Source of the DNA: Bryobacterales bacterium
GTDB lineage: Bacteria; Acidobacteriota; Terriglobia; Bryobacterales; Bryobacteraceae
Length of the DNA: 64,000 nucleotides
Assembly: GCA_020846745.1 (NCBI GenBank)
Contig: JADLDI010000079.1
Span: 31,247-95,246, forward strand
Reading direction: 5' to 3'
Below the pieces are notes generated by a model. It saw only the letters and a program-made list of their open reading frames with translations. It was not told the origin of the DNA and did no database searches. The position numbers were made by a program, and so were the translations under genes. Of the stretch, positions 16,632 to 24,724 are shown in pieces (position 1 is the first letter of the stretch; each line of letters begins with the position of its first letter).

Positions 16632-18029
16632 ATGAAATATCGGGTTGTTTTCGCCGGCCTGTTCGCCGGCCTGTTACTTAAGGCGCAGATTCCGGAGTTT
16701 AAGCCACCGACACCGCTGTTTGATGCCATCATGCGGAGCGACACCGCCGCGGCCACTCGGTTGCTCAACTCGGGCGCCGATCCGAATGAAGGGCGCTTTT
16801 TCGGCTCCAGCGCGCTGCTGGTTGCCGTTGTCCAATCGAACGAAGAGATTGTCCGCGCCATGCTCGACCGGGGCGCCGACGTGAATGCCAAGGATGGCCA
16901 CGGGTCCACTACGCTGATGTGGGCAGTGGGGAACGAGTCGCCGAACGCTTGGATTGTGGCGGCGCTGATCAAGCGGGGTGTCGATGTGAACGCGAAGAAC
17001 AAAATGGGTGAGTCGGCACTGACGTGGGCAATGCGGCGCGGGGACATGCGGATGGTGGAACAACTGAAGGCCGCCGGCGCGTTGGATTCAGACACGATTC
17101 GTAAGTCGGTCGAAAATGCCGTGGCGACGCTCCAGAAGAGCGGCCCGCAGTTCGTCAAAGTATCGGGCTGCGTATCGTGCCATCACCAATCGCTGCCGCA
17201 GATGGCCTATTCCGCCGCCCGCAAGCGCGGCTTCGCGGTGGACAACGCGGTGGCCGAACAGCAGGTGAAAGCCGTGGTGGCGATGTTCAAGCCGATTAAA
17301 GAACAGATGGCCAATGGGACCGTTCACCTGCCGAATCCCGGCATCAGCGTGGGCTACTCCTTGTTGGGGCTGGCCGCGGAAGGCTATCAACCCGACGAAC
17401 TCACCGCCGCGATGGCGAAGGCGATCGTACAAACACAACAGCCGGATGGCAGCTTCGCGATCTTGAAAGCGCGGCCGCCGATGGAAGCCAGCCAGTTCAC
17501 GGCCGCGGCCCTGAGCATCCGCGCGCTGCAAATCTACGGCACCGATTGCGAAGCCGAGATTGCGCGGGCCCGGCAGTGGCTGGCGCAGGCAAAGGCCGAA
17601 TCGCAGGAAGATCGCGCGATGAAACTGCTCGGGCTTGCCTGGGGCAAGGCCGACGCGAAGCAGATCGAGCAGGCGGCGATCGAAGTGATCGCGCAGCAGC
17701 GGCCCGATGGCGGTTGGGCGCAACTGGCCGGGCGGGAAACGGACGCTTACGCCACGGGACAGGCGGTGTTCGCGCTGCAGGCCGCCGCGAGTGTGATGGC
17801 GGCCGAAAAGGCGATCCAGAACGGCATCACGTACCTGTTGCGGACGCAGTTGGCGGATGGCACATGGATGGTGCGGACCCGCAGCAGCCCGGTGCAACCG
17901 CTGAAGGATAGCGGATTCCCCCATGGCCGCGACCAGTGGATCTCTGCCGCCGGCACCAGTTGGGCAGCCATGGCGCTCGCGTATTCGCAGCCGAGTGCGG
18001 GTATGGTCCAGACCGCCGGATTGGATTAG
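16632..18029 (+). CDS. Secreted ankyrin-repeat protein with CxxCH motif and alpha-toroid (prenyltransferase-like) domain
   Basis: The ATG follows AGGAGGAAAGA. The 465-residue product has a signal peptide (MKYRVVFAGLFAGLLLKAQ). About residues 30-165 are three to four ankyrin repeats (for example NAKDGHGSTTLMWAVGNES). A single VSGCVSCHHQSLPQ (CxxCH, near 180) could bind a covalent c-type heme or a metal. From about 225 to 450 it has repeated helical hairpins with PDGSF, PDGGW and ADGTW turns, the QW-like repeats of squalene-hopene cyclase/prenyltransferase alpha-alpha barrels. Without the cyclase DxDD motif it is probably not a terpene cyclase. Role unknown. Confidence 0.85.
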   Translation: MKYRVVFAGLFAGLLLKAQIPEFKPPTPLFDAIMRSDTAAATRLLNSGADPNEGRFFGSSALLVAVVQSNEEIVRAMLDRGADVNAKDGHGSTTLMWAVGNESPNAWIVAALIKRGVDVNAKNKMGESALTWAMRRGDMRMVEQLKAAGALDSDTIRKSVENAVATLQKSGPQFVKVSGCVSCHHQSLPQMAYSAARKRGFAVDNAVAEQQVKAVVAMFKPIKEQMANGTVHLPNPGISVGYSLLGLAAEGYQPDELTAAMAKAIVQTQQPDGSFAILKARPPMEASQFTAAALSIRALQIYGTDCEAEIARARQWLAQAKAESQEDRAMKLLGLAWGKADAKQIEQAAIEVIAQQRPDGGWAQLAGRETDAYATGQAVFALQAAASVMAAEKAIQNGITYLLRTQLADGTWMVRTRSSPVQPLKDSGFPHGRDQWISAAGTSWAAMALAYSQPSAGMVQTAGLD

Positions 18030-18079
18030 CGGAACTCGGCCGCCCACGCCGAAAGGCGTTTTCGGGTAGGGGTGGGCGG

Positions 18080-19147
18080 CTAATCGGCGGCGTAGCTGAT
18101 TTCCATGCGGCGGGCCCGGAGCGCCGCTATTGCCACGAGCGCGGTTGTCACGCTGAATAGCCCGGCGACGGCCAACCACGCGGGCGCGGGGTCGATATTG
18201 AGCGCAAGCAATGCAAGAGGGGGAGGCACGCCCCCACTCACGGGGATCTCTACCGGGCAGAGCGACTTCAGATAGTAGATCACGCTGATCTTAGCCAGGG
18301 CCGCGGGCAGAATCCCGTTGATCGATTCCCAAAGCAAAATGACCGCGGCGGGAATCAGTGGGTTCCGGATGAGCACACCGGCGGCCAGAAATACACTGCC
18401 ATAACCGGCGCAGGCCAGGGCAGTTACAGCGAGATACACCAGCACATCGTGCCAGCCGTTGCCGAGCGCGAAGTGGCCGCCCCTGGTGGCGCTGTCGAGG
18501 TGGCCGTAAAGGAGCGCGAGTTGAAGCGCCGTGCTGGTGACGAAGACGATGGACGTGGCGGCCACTCCGGCCAGAAACTTTCCGAGCACGACAATTTCGC
18601 GGCGCACCGGCGCCAGGAAGTAGTAGTGAAGGCTCTTCTCGAGGATCTCGCCGCGGAACAGGTTGACGAACACGAACACGCAGCCGAAGAAGATAGCGAG
18701 GCGGAGATAGAAGAACTGGAAGACGCCGGCGAAGATGCGTATGTCTTCGGCGAGGTCGCAGCCGGTCTGCGAGTTAATACGGTCGACCTGGCCATTGTGA
18801 AGGCGGATATTCCATTCCGTCTGCCCGTCGGTGTATTGGAGGACTTCCCAATCGCCGCGGCGGTCGTGCCGTGAGAAATGCCGCCATGGTTGCTGAAGGA
18901 CGGCAACTACTTCGGCGCGGGTCATACCGGGTTTCACTTTGGCGACGGCATCCCTGGTCAAACTCGCCATGGCATGGGAGTGCCGCTGTTCCTGCCGGCG
19001 CTTCTCGATGAGCGCATGTCCGCCGAAGATGAGAACGGGCAGCAGCGCAAGGATGTAAATCCACAGGCCGCGGCGCGAAAGGAACGATTTTCCGATTTCG
19101 AGCCTGAACACGGCCGAAAGTTGGCGTAGGCGCATCGAATCTATCAT
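18080..19147 (-). CDS. ABC transporter permease with a BamE/SmpA-like periplasmic loop
   Basis: This 355-residue membrane protein is the last gene of the double ABC operon; its ATG overlaps the stop of the ATPase gene (ATGA). After TM1 (SRRGLWIYILALLPVLIFGG) comes a soluble stretch of about 85 residues, about 60-130, with VKPGMTRAEVVAVLQQPW, EVLQYTDG, and WNIRLHNGQVDRI. That is the pattern of the BamE/SmpA fold (GMT-x-x-E-V helix, then strands and a final G-x-V). Six more TM segments follow, of ABC-2 type, including LFRGEILEKSLHYYFLAPVR. The loop would face the periplasm. Confidence 0.82.
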   Translation of the reverse strand: MIDSMRLRQLSAVFRLEIGKSFLSRRGLWIYILALLPVLIFGGHALIEKRRQEQRHSHAMASLTRDAVAKVKPGMTRAEVVAVLQQPWRHFSRHDRRGDWEVLQYTDGQTEWNIRLHNGQVDRINSQTGCDLAEDIRIFAGVFQFFYLRLAIFFGCVFVFVNLFRGEILEKSLHYYFLAPVRREIVVLGKFLAGVAATSIVFVTSTALQLALLYGHLDSATRGGHFALGNGWHDVLVYLAVTALACAGYGSVFLAAGVLIRNPLIPAAVILLWESINGILPAALAKISVIYYLKSLCPVEIPVSGGVPPPLALLALNIDPAPAWLAVAGLFSVTTALVAIAALRARRMEISYAAD

Positions 19148-20097
19148 CGGGAAGGCTCCCCGGCGCCGCCGCCGATCAGGTATTCGTACACAGAGTTGAC
19201 GTCGTCATCCACCGGCGCGACCTGCTCGATATCGATTCCGTCGACAGCGAGGCGATTGAGGGTGAGATAGAAGCGATCGGCATTGCGAGTCTTCACGAGC
19301 AGGCCGCCCGAGTCCTCATGAACACGGGCCTCTACGACATCGTCGCGTTCGAAAAGCTTTGCGGCGAGCAGTTGCGGGCGGCGGCAGCGGATGAGGATCT
19401 GGATGGGCTGGTCCTGTATCTCACTGCGCACGCCTTTGATCTCGCCTTCCGCGATGATGTAGCCGCCGCTCAGCAGGATGACCTGATCGGAGATGATGTC
19501 GATTTCGTGCAAGACGTGGCTCGAGAGGATGACGTGCCGGCCTTCGGCGGCGTATTCGCGGAAATGGGCGATGGTTTCAGCGCGCACCAACGGATCGAGC
19601 CCATTCAGCGGTTCGTCGAGCACCAGCACCTGGGGGTCGTGACTGATCGCCTGGGCAAACTTGATCCGTTGGCGCATGCCCTTGCTGTAGGCGGCGATCT
19701 TGCGTTTGGCGGCGTCGCGCAGGCCGACACGGGCGATGGCCGTCCAGGCGCGGTCCGCCGCTTCGCTACCGGAATAACCGAACAGGCGGAGAAACGAGTA
19801 GACGAATTCGTATCCGGTGAACCCGCGCGGGTAGGAATCGAATTGCGTGCAGTAGCCGACGTGCCGGAAGAACCGTTCGGGATCCGATGCGGCCATGCCG
19901 AGCGCCGAGAGCTCTCCGCGCGACGGCTGCAGCAGACCCGTCATCAGGTTCATGAGCGTTGTCTTGCCGGAGCCGTTGGGACCCACCAGGCTGGTGATGC
20001 CGGGGCGAATCACAAGGTTGACACGATTGACGCCCAGCACTTCGCCATAGAACTTCGAAATGTCGTGGAAGACGATCTCATTGGCGGCAGGGTTCAT
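19144..20097 (-). CDS. ABC transporter ATP-binding protein (second of double ABC operon)
   Basis: This 317-residue ATPase has Walker A VGPNGSGKTTLMN, signature AYSKGMRQRIKFAQAI and Walker B QVLVLDEPLNGLD, followed by a SSHVLHEID switch. A C-terminal extension of about 90 residues (IQILIRCRRPQLLAAKLFE onward) resembles the regulatory domain of multidrug or lantibiotic-type exporters. It overlaps the previous gene's stop and the next gene's start by four bases each, so expression is coupled. It is presumably the partner of the permease at 18080-19147. Confidence 0.95.
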   Translation of the reverse strand: MNPAANEIVFHDISKFYGEVLGVNRVNLVIRPGITSLVGPNGSGKTTLMNLMTGLLQPSRGELSALGMAASDPERFFRHVGYCTQFDSYPRGFTGYEFVYSFLRLFGYSGSEAADRAWTAIARVGLRDAAKRKIAAYSKGMRQRIKFAQAISHDPQVLVLDEPLNGLDPLVRAETIAHFREYAAEGRHVILSSHVLHEIDIISDQVILLSGGYIIAEGEIKGVRSEIQDQPIQILIRCRRPQLLAAKLFERDDVVEARVHEDSGGLLVKTRNADRFYLTLNRLAVDGIDIEQVAPVDDDVNSVYEYLIGGGAGEPSR

Positions 20098-20957
20098 CGC
20101 ACCACCTCGTGCGCACGCACCTTGCGGGCCAGCAGCCAGATACAGCCGGCAACCATGAGGGCCACCGCGGCCATCGATTCTTCAAACGAGGCCGTTTCGG
20201 GAAGCTCGCGGCGGAACAGCTCCATGGTGATGTATTCGAGGTTGCGGCCGGGGTCGAGCAGTGTGCCCTTCTCGGTCCGGAGAATAGCGTTCACGGCTTG
20301 GCCTAATCCGGCGAATAGGAAGAACACCACCAGCAGCAGTGCGCCGGCAACGACTCGCCAGCGAACCCAGGCGGATAAGGCCAATGCCAGAAAAGTGATC
20401 AATAGAATCCAAACGGCGGACGATCCGACGATGGCGCCGACGAGCCATAGGTTGTCGCGCCACCAGTTGCCGCCCGCGAGCGCAGCTTGCAGTGCCCAGA
20501 GACCCAGCGCCGGGATCCACATGATTTTCGAAAGCAGTCCGGCGACGACCACCATCTTGCCAACCACATATTCCGTGCGAGAGAACGGGCGGCAGAAATA
20601 GAGCGGCAAGCCGCCGTTAGCAAGGTCGGGCGAGATCAATCCGGGTCCAATGAACGCGGTGAGAATGAAGGCCATCACACCCTGGATATTGGTGTAGTAG
20701 ACAAAGAAGCGCCCGCTCACTTCGAACAAGCCATCTTTGGGAATGGGTATGTACTGGGCCAGAAATCCGAGGTTGTTGTTGAGATAGATGGCCAGCGCAC
20801 ACAGCGTCGGATAGAAGAAGCAAAGGACGTATAAGATAGTAACAAACCGCTGCTGAAACAACGTTTTCCAGGCGTAGCGCGGCAGGATAAGAAACCTTGA
20901 CCATTCCGCCGTGAGGGCGCCTTTATAGGCTTTGTAAGTACGTTTATAGACGGCCAT
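20094..20957 (-). CDS. ABC-2 type transporter permease subunit
   Basis: This 287-residue protein has about six TM segments after a basic N-terminus (MAVYKRTYKAYKG). It contains GPGLISPDLANGGLPLYFCR and FSRTEYVVGKM, the membrane-adjacent helix pattern of ABC-2 permeases that ends in a cytoplasmic coupling region. It lies three bases after the ATPase at 20961-21875 and overlaps the next ATPase, so it can pair with either. Substrate not visible. Confidence 0.88.
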   Translation of the reverse strand: MAVYKRTYKAYKGALTAEWSRFLILPRYAWKTLFQQRFVTILYVLCFFYPTLCALAIYLNNNLGFLAQYIPIPKDGLFEVSGRFFVYYTNIQGVMAFILTAFIGPGLISPDLANGGLPLYFCRPFSRTEYVVGKMVVVAGLLSKIMWIPALGLWALQAALAGGNWWRDNLWLVGAIVGSSAVWILLITFLALALSAWVRWRVVAGALLLVVFFLFAGLGQAVNAILRTEKGTLLDPGRNLEYITMELFRRELPETASFEESMAAVALMVAGCIWLLARKVRAHEVVR

Positions 20958-20960
20958 CGG

Positions 20961-21875
20961 TTAGTTCTCCATGGCCCGCAGGAAGATATCTTCCAGGGTG
21001 TCGCGGCGGTAACTCACACGGCGCAGTTGCAGGTCGCGCTCACAAGCGAGGCGGTAAATATCCCGCATTTCGACCCCTTCGCCGAGGATCATGCGCACAC
21101 GCCCTTCCGTGGGGGACGTACATTCGCATCCAAGCCTGGCGGCGGCGTCGAGGAATCCATTGGCCATGCCGGCGATTTCCAGTTCGAGGAAGCGTTTGTT
21201 CAGGCGGCGTTCCTCGTCGAGATTCGAGATGTGGACGACACGGCCCTGCTTCAGGATCAGCACTTCTTCGCAGGTTTCTTCCACGTCGCGCAACAGGTGC
21301 GAGCACATGACGATGTGCATTTCGCCGGTGTCGCGCATTTCTTTGATGAGGCGGATCATGCGCCGGCGCGCCGGCGGGTCGAGCCCGTTGGTCGGTTCGT
21401 CGAGAATCACGAGTTTGGGCCCGTGGACAATCGCCTGGGCAAGCTTGGCCATTTGCCGCATGCCCAGGGAATACTGGCCCAGAGGGCGGTAGCGCGCCTC
21501 GCCGAGGCCGACATAGAAAAGGGCCTCGTGCGCGCGTTCGAGAGCGGCTTCCCGCGGCAGCCCCGACAGTTCAGCCATGTACCGGACGAAGTTGACGGCG
21601 GTCATGCCGGCAAAGAAGGCATCGTTTTCGGGCATGTAGCCGGCCATGGCGCGAATCGCTCGCGTTTGGGGGCCGACGGTGAGGCCCATGAGGCGAGCGG
21701 AACCGGATGCGATCGGGTAAAAGCCGAGCAGCGTATTGATCAGCGTGGACTTGCCGGCTCCGTTCGGCCCTAAAAGGCCGATTGTACGGCCGGAGAGCTG
21801 CCCGGAAAGGCCTTGGAGGATTTCGCGCCCGCCCAGGTTGACGCGCAACCGATCGAGTTCAATTACGGGCGCCAT
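20961..21875 (-). CDS. ABC transporter ATP-binding protein (first of double ABC operon)
   Basis: The start is placed at the ATG of 21873-21875 (MAPVIELDRLRVNLGGRE). The open frame runs upstream to 22280, but that extension is antisense to the DUF4143 ATPase gene and not protein-like. The 304-residue ATPase has Walker A LLGPNGAGKSTLINTL, signature QYSLGMRQMAKLAQAI and Walker B LVILDEPTNGLDP, plus a C-terminal domain of about 80 residues ending in a coupling helix (RDTLEDIFLRAMEN). It heads a four-gene operon with the genes down to 18080. Confidence 0.95.
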   Translation of the reverse strand: MAPVIELDRLRVNLGGREILQGLSGQLSGRTIGLLGPNGAGKSTLINTLLGFYPIASGSARLMGLTVGPQTRAIRAMAGYMPENDAFFAGMTAVNFVRYMAELSGLPREAALERAHEALFYVGLGEARYRPLGQYSLGMRQMAKLAQAIVHGPKLVILDEPTNGLDPPARRRMIRLIKEMRDTGEMHIVMCSHLLRDVEETCEEVLILKQGRVVHISNLDEERRLNKRFLELEIAGMANGFLDAAARLGCECTSPTEGRVRMILGEGVEMRDIYRLACERDLQLRRVSYRRDTLEDIFLRAMEN

Positions 21876-22022
21876 AGGCGGGTAGCATGCTTCCGTAGCA
21901 ATTGTACGGAAACGGGCGGGAGGAAGTTCAAAGAAAAGGACTGGGAGTAGACGGGGGCGATTTTGGCCAAAACGAGACAAGTCATTGCCAAAGATGATGA
22001 AATTCGGCAATATGGTAGCCGA

Positions 22023-23165
22023 ATGTATCCGCGCCAGCTTTCGCTCAAAACCTTGACCGAGGACCGCTCGCTGCTTTTGTTCGGCGCACGGCAGACCGGC
22101 AAAACGACCCTGGTCCGGACCATGTTCCCGGACGCACCCTTCTACAGCCTGCTGGAGGCGGACACATTTCGCCAACTGGCGACGCGGCCCGAAATGATCA
22201 GGCGGCGGCTGCGGCCGTCGGACCGGATGGTGGTGATCGACGAAATCCAGCGGATACCGGCGCTGCTGAACGAAGTGCACGCGATGATTGGGGCAAACGC
22301 GAAGCTGCGGTTTGTTCTCACGGGGTCGAGCGCTCGGTCGTTACGGCGCGGCGGCGTGAATCTGTTGGGAGGCCGGGCGGGCACAGCGCATTTGTATCCG
22401 CTGGTATCGCCAGAGGTCGGGTATGGCGAAACCGATAAGCGGCTGAGTGTTGGATCGCTGCCGGCGGTGTTTGACGCGAAGAACCCGGAGGAGCAGTTGA
22501 AGGCGTACGTCGGTACCTATTTGCAGGAAGAGATTCGGGCGGAGGGGTTGGTGCGGTCGCTTGAGGTGTTCACGCGATTTTTGGATGCGGCGGCCTTAGC
22601 CAACGGGCAGTTGCTCAACTTCGCGGAAATCGGGGCGGAGACGGGCGTGCCGGCGCGAACGGTGCGCGAGTACTTCTATCTGCTGGTCGACACGCTGCTG
22701 GGGTGGATGGTTGAGCCGTTCCAGCCGAACAAGGAACGGAAGGCGGTCGCGACGGCGAAGTTCTACCTGTTTGATATCGGGGTGGCGAACTTCCTGATGC
22801 GCAGGCCACAGGTACAGCGGGGGTCGCCGGAATATGGAGCAGCGCTGCGGCACCTGATCTTCCTGGAGTTGTGCGCCTATGTGTCGTACCGCCGGTTGGA
22901 CGCGCCAATCCAGTTTTGGAAGACACATACGGGATTCGAGGTAGATTTCATCGCGGGCACCGAGGTGGCTATTGACGTCAAACCGCAGGAGATGGTGCCG
23001 GAGCGTGCGTTTAAAGGGTTGCGGGCGTTGGAGCAGGAGGGCAAAATGCGGAAGCGAATCGTCGTGAGCCTGGAACCGCACCCCTGGCAAACAGAGGATG
23101 GGATTGAAGTGTTGCCGGTGGAGCTATTCCTGCGGAAGCTCTGGGGCGGGCGGGTGTTGCGCTGA
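22023..23165 (+). CDS. AAA+ ATPase with C-terminal DUF4143 domain
   Basis: I chose the ATG at 22023 (MYPRQLSLKTLTEDRSLLLF). The frame is open to 21963 and could use a TTG, but that part lies over an inverted repeat. The 380-residue product has Walker A FGARQTGKTTLVRTMF, Walker B VVIDEIQRIPALL, sensor FVLTGSSARSLRRG, and a C-terminal PD-(D/E)xK-like DUF4143 domain with FLELCAYVSYRRLDA and FWKTHTGFEVDFIAG, whose E-V-D-F motif is typical. Members of this widespread family have uncertain roles. An inverted repeat (ATTCGGC at 22002-22008, GCCGAAT at 22018-22024) overlaps the start codon. Confidence 0.88.
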   Translation: MYPRQLSLKTLTEDRSLLLFGARQTGKTTLVRTMFPDAPFYSLLEADTFRQLATRPEMIRRRLRPSDRMVVIDEIQRIPALLNEVHAMIGANAKLRFVLTGSSARSLRRGGVNLLGGRAGTAHLYPLVSPEVGYGETDKRLSVGSLPAVFDAKNPEEQLKAYVGTYLQEEIRAEGLVRSLEVFTRFLDAAALANGQLLNFAEIGAETGVPARTVREYFYLLVDTLLGWMVEPFQPNKERKAVATAKFYLFDIGVANFLMRRPQVQRGSPEYGAALRHLIFLELCAYVSYRRLDAPIQFWKTHTGFEVDFIAGTEVAIDVKPQEMVPERAFKGLRALEQEGKMRKRIVVSLEPHPWQTEDGIEVLPVELFLRKLWGGRVLR

Positions 23166-23897
23166 ATCGAGCCCCACATCACCGTCGTTCGCCGCAAGAA
23201 TCGCAGCGAGTACCATCTGGGCCGCGCGCTGTCCGGCCGCTTTCTTGGAAGTGCCCTCGGCGCGTTCGGCGAACTGGTGGCCTACCCGAACTTCAACAGT
23301 GAACGTCTTGCTGTGCTCAGGACCGGACTCTTTCGCGATGGCGTAGCGCGGCATCGGCAGGCCGAGTTGCTGGGCGGCTTCCTGCAGGGCGCTTTTGTAA
23401 TCAACCGCGAGGGCTTCGTCACCGGCCTTTTCGGCATCGAAGTCGCCGACCACTTGGTGCAGCACGAACCGGCGGACCGCTTCGATTCCGGCATCGAGAT
23501 AAAGGGCGGCGATCAAGGCTTCCAACGCATTGGCCAGAAGTGCGCGCTTGGCACGGCCGCCCGACAGTTCTTCGCCGCGGCCGAGCAACAGGTGGGCGCC
23601 GACGCCAAGGTCGGCGGCGACTTCATGCAGGTGGTTCGCGCTGACGAGGTAGGCTTTTAACTTCGAGAGCCGGCCCTCCGGATAAGTGGGGTACCGGCTC
23701 ACTAGCACTTCACTCACGATAAAGCCGAGGATAGAGTCCCCCAGGAACTCAAGCTGTTCGTTGTCGTCCTGGCGTTCGGCGCCGTGGGCGGCGGCTTCAA
23801 ACGCACGGGACTTATGCGTCAGGGCACGTTGCAGCAGTTCCTTGTTCTGAAACGAGTATCCGACCCGGTCTTCGAGAACGGTCAGGGACTCCGTCAT
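23124..23897 (-). CDS. rnc: Ribonuclease III
   Basis: This double-strand RNA endonuclease processes rRNA and mRNA. The ATG at 23895-23897 (MTESLTVLEDRVGYSFQNKE) is 20 bases after the upstream stop; the open frame extends further to 24038 but the added residues overlap the TPR gene. The 257-residue protein has the catalytic RNase III core (LTHKSRAF, NEQLEFLGDSILGFIVSEVL, ALLANALEALIAALYLDAG) and a C-terminal dsRNA-binding domain (DYKSALQEAAQQLG, SKKAAGQRAAQMVL). It ends with a short proline-rich tail. It overlaps the end of the convergent ATPase gene by 42 bases. Confidence 0.97.
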   Translation of the reverse strand: MTESLTVLEDRVGYSFQNKELLQRALTHKSRAFEAAAHGAERQDDNEQLEFLGDSILGFIVSEVLVSRYPTYPEGRLSKLKAYLVSANHLHEVAADLGVGAHLLLGRGEELSGGRAKRALLANALEALIAALYLDAGIEAVRRFVLHQVVGDFDAEKAGDEALAVDYKSALQEAAQQLGLPMPRYAIAKESGPEHSKTFTVEVRVGHQFAERAEGTSKKAAGQRAAQMVLAAILAANDGDVGLDSAQHPPAPELPQE

Positions 23898-23917
23898 CGG
23901 GCATTCCAGCGGATTCG

Positions 23918-24688
23918 CTATTTTTTCGCCTTGCCGGTAACGGCCTTGAGCTTTTCCTGGCCCGCGAACTGGCGGAAGGCCGGGTTGAGCTGCTGGTCGG
24001 CAAGCATTGGCTCGAGAACGCCTAGCGCTTCGTCCCACTTGCCGGCCATATTGTAGGCTTGGGCGAGGCGGAGTTTCGCGCGGTTCTTGGCGTCGGGGTT
24101 ATTGGACGCTTCAGCGGACTGTTTGAAGGCAGCAACGGCGTCGTCGTACTTTTTGCGCGCTATGGCGCTCATGCCGAGGGCTTCGTAGCCTTCACCGACG
24201 AAGTCGGCCTTCGCGCCGGCCCACTGTTCGTCAGTGGCTTGGGCGTAGAACCACGGTTTGGCAGCGTTCTTCGCGAGTTCCATGCCTTCTTTGGCCAGCT
24301 TGTCGGAGCGGGTAAGCTTTTCTTCCTTGTCGAGGTCGAACTCACGAGTCTTTTGCGCGATGTGAGTAGCAATCCGAAGCATGGCGAAGTAGCTCTTCGG
24401 GTCGGCTTCGAGCGTGCGTTCCGCGTAGATGATGACCTTTTCGGAGTCGTTCTTCTCGCCGGCCGCTTCCGTGGCTAACTGCAGGGCAAACACTTTGAAC
24501 TCGGTGTCGGCAAACTTAGTGAGCAGGTTTTCAGCGGCGGCAATGCGTGCATCGGCGGTCTGCGCCTGCAAGAGCGCCTGGATGGCTTCGCCCTCTTTGG
24601 GAGTTTTGACTTTGGGCTGTTTGTCCTGGCCGAAGACTATGCTGCCGGCAAGAGCGAACCCCAGAGCAAGGGTAAGTAATTTGTGCAT
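23918..24688 (-). CDS. Exported TPR protein
   Basis: This 256-residue protein has a Sec signal MHKLLTLALGFALAGSIVFG, then a lysine-rich linker and several TPR-like helical hairpins (for example NPDAKNRAKLRLAQAYNMAG and KWDEALGVLEPM). It probably acts as a periplasmic adaptor for protein contacts. It is upstream of rnc by 20 bases on the same strand, so the two may share a transcript with the TPR gene at 24725-26281. Confidence 0.85.
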   Translation of the reverse strand: MHKLLTLALGFALAGSIVFGQDKQPKVKTPKEGEAIQALLQAQTADARIAAAENLLTKFADTEFKVFALQLATEAAGEKNDSEKVIIYAERTLEADPKSYFAMLRIATHIAQKTREFDLDKEEKLTRSDKLAKEGMELAKNAAKPWFYAQATDEQWAGAKADFVGEGYEALGMSAIARKKYDDAVAAFKQSAEASNNPDAKNRAKLRLAQAYNMAGKWDEALGVLEPMLADQQLNPAFRQFAGQEKLKAVTGKAKK

Positions 24689-24724
24689 TCTGACTCCTTA
24701 TAATCTATACCAGCTTACTGCGGA

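Noticed and set aside
21876..22280. N-terminal extension of the ABC ATPase at 20961
   Set aside because: The added residues do not look like an ABC protein and lie antisense to the DUF4143 ATPase; the family start is the ATG at 21873-21875.
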